Origin: an uncultured Ruminococcus sp.
GTDB taxonomy: Bacteria > Bacillota > Clostridia > Oscillospirales > Acutalibacteraceae
Length of the DNA: 5,953 bases
NCBI GenBank assembly: GCA_902767125.1
Contig: CACXGJ010000163.1
Span: 1-5,953, forward strand
Reading direction: 5' to 3'
How positions within the stretch are numbered: the first letter of the stretch is position 1; each line of letters starts with the position of its first letter. The position numbers and the translations under genes were made by a program. Below are positions 5,477-5,953 of the stretch, piece after piece. The notes under the pieces are model-generated. The model was not told the DNA's origin. It did not search any database and saw only the letters and a program-made list of their open reading frames with translations.

Positions 5477-5953
5477 ATGTCCTCACAGTCGTCAAATGCC
5501 ATCCTCGCAAAAGCCCGTGCAATGTACGGAAAGTGCCTCAAGGACAGCGATTATCATAATCTTGCGGAATGCAGGAGCGTTTCGGAGATAGCCGCGTACC
5601 TGAAGCAGCGTACCAATTATTCGTCAGTCATGAGCGGTCTCAATGAAACAGAAATACATCGTGGTCAGCTTGAGCCTGTCCTGCGTCAGAATATCTATTT
5701 TGATGTATTTGCTCTTTCAAGATATGCACTTGAGGATACCCTTGCATTTTCGGATTTTATCATATCAAAAACGGAGATCGAACAGATAATACGCTGTCTG
5801 ATGCTTGTGAATATAGGCAAGCCGGAGGAATATGTATATTCCATGCCGTTATCCTTCGACAGATTCTCGAAGATAAGCTTCAAAGCCCTTGCCTCTGTAC
5901 GTTCCTATGATGATATGCTGAATGCCCTGAAGGGTACATGGTATTATTCGCCG
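5477..5953 (+). CDS. ntpC: V/A-type ATP synthase/ATPase subunit C (AC39/d subunit), N-terminal part
   Basis: Partial gene: an open frame of 159 codons runs off the right edge without a stop, about half of the usual 330 or so residues. The N-terminus ILAKARAMYGKCLKDSDYHNL followed by CRSVSEIAAYLKQRTNY is characteristic of the AC39/subunit C family (kARaMygkrL, then sveeIaayLk.TtY). Later segments (LEPVLRQNIYFDVFALSRY, TEIEQIIRCLMLVN) fit its helical repeats. This subunit is the funnel-shaped adaptor that joins the central stalk to the membrane c-ring, letting ATP hydrolysis or synthesis couple to H+ or Na+ movement; ion choice cannot be told here. It follows the stalk-subunit gene by 43 nt with no terminator between, so the two should share a transcript. 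Subunits I, K, E, F, A, B and D would be expected downstream. Confidence 0.9.
   Translation, partial: MSSQSSNAILAKARAMYGKCLKDSDYHNLAECRSVSEIAAYLKQRTNYSSVMSGLNETEIHRGQLEPVLRQNIYFDVFALSRYALEDTLAFSDFIISKTEIEQIIRCLMLVNIGKPEEYVYSMPLSFDRFSKISFKALASVRSYDDMLNALKGTWYYSP

Overview
The window looks like an ordinary stretch of chromosome from a low-to-moderate GC (roughly 40% by eye), strictly anaerobic Firmicute. Ruminococcus or another Oscillospirales/Clostridia member is the best guess. The reasons are AT-rich promoters with TATAAT boxes, strong AGGAGG-type ribosome binding sites, a Gram-positive cell-surface subtilase with a C-terminal membrane anchor, an MltG with a long cytoplasmic N-terminus, and a V/A-type rather than F-type ATPase operon. 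This assignment is inferred from gene content and style, not from a database match. All five genes read on the + strand.

Region 1 (2-2332) is the C-terminal 776 residues of a large secreted subtilisin-family (S8) protease of the C5a-peptidase/lactocepin type. It holds the tail of a PA domain, the catalytic Ser block, several beta-sandwich domains and a C-terminal membrane helix. Its start and the catalytic Asp and His lie upstream. It ends at an A/T-rich terminator hairpin that overlaps the next promoter.

Region 2 (about 2352-5041) is a three-gene transcription unit. It runs DJ-1/PfpI-family protein, 5-formyltetrahydrofolate cyclo-ligase, then endolytic murein transglycosylase MltG. The first two genes overlap by 4 bp (ATGA). 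The MltG start is best placed at a TTG 5 bp beyond the cyclo-ligase stop, with its ribosome binding site inside the cyclo-ligase reading frame. A clear Rho-independent terminator closes the unit. The three products act in different processes (stress or glyoxal-type chemistry, folate one-carbon metabolism, peptidoglycan synthesis), so the grouping looks like co-expression of housekeeping genes rather than a pathway.

Region 3 (about 5063-5953) is the start of a V/A-type ATPase operon. It has a well-formed promoter, a short leader, a 104-residue coiled-coil peripheral-stalk subunit (G/H type), then the first 159 residues of subunit C (the AC39/d subunit), which runs off the window. The remaining ATPase subunits are expected downstream.

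I found no mobile element, CRISPR array, tRNA, rRNA or convincing riboswitch, and nothing that looks like an undescribed system. The more interesting points are small: the protease's sortase-style tail without an LPXTG motif, two compact terminator/promoter junctions with the same layout, start-site choices in the coupled operon, and residue variants near the active sites of DJ-1, MltG and the cyclo-ligase.
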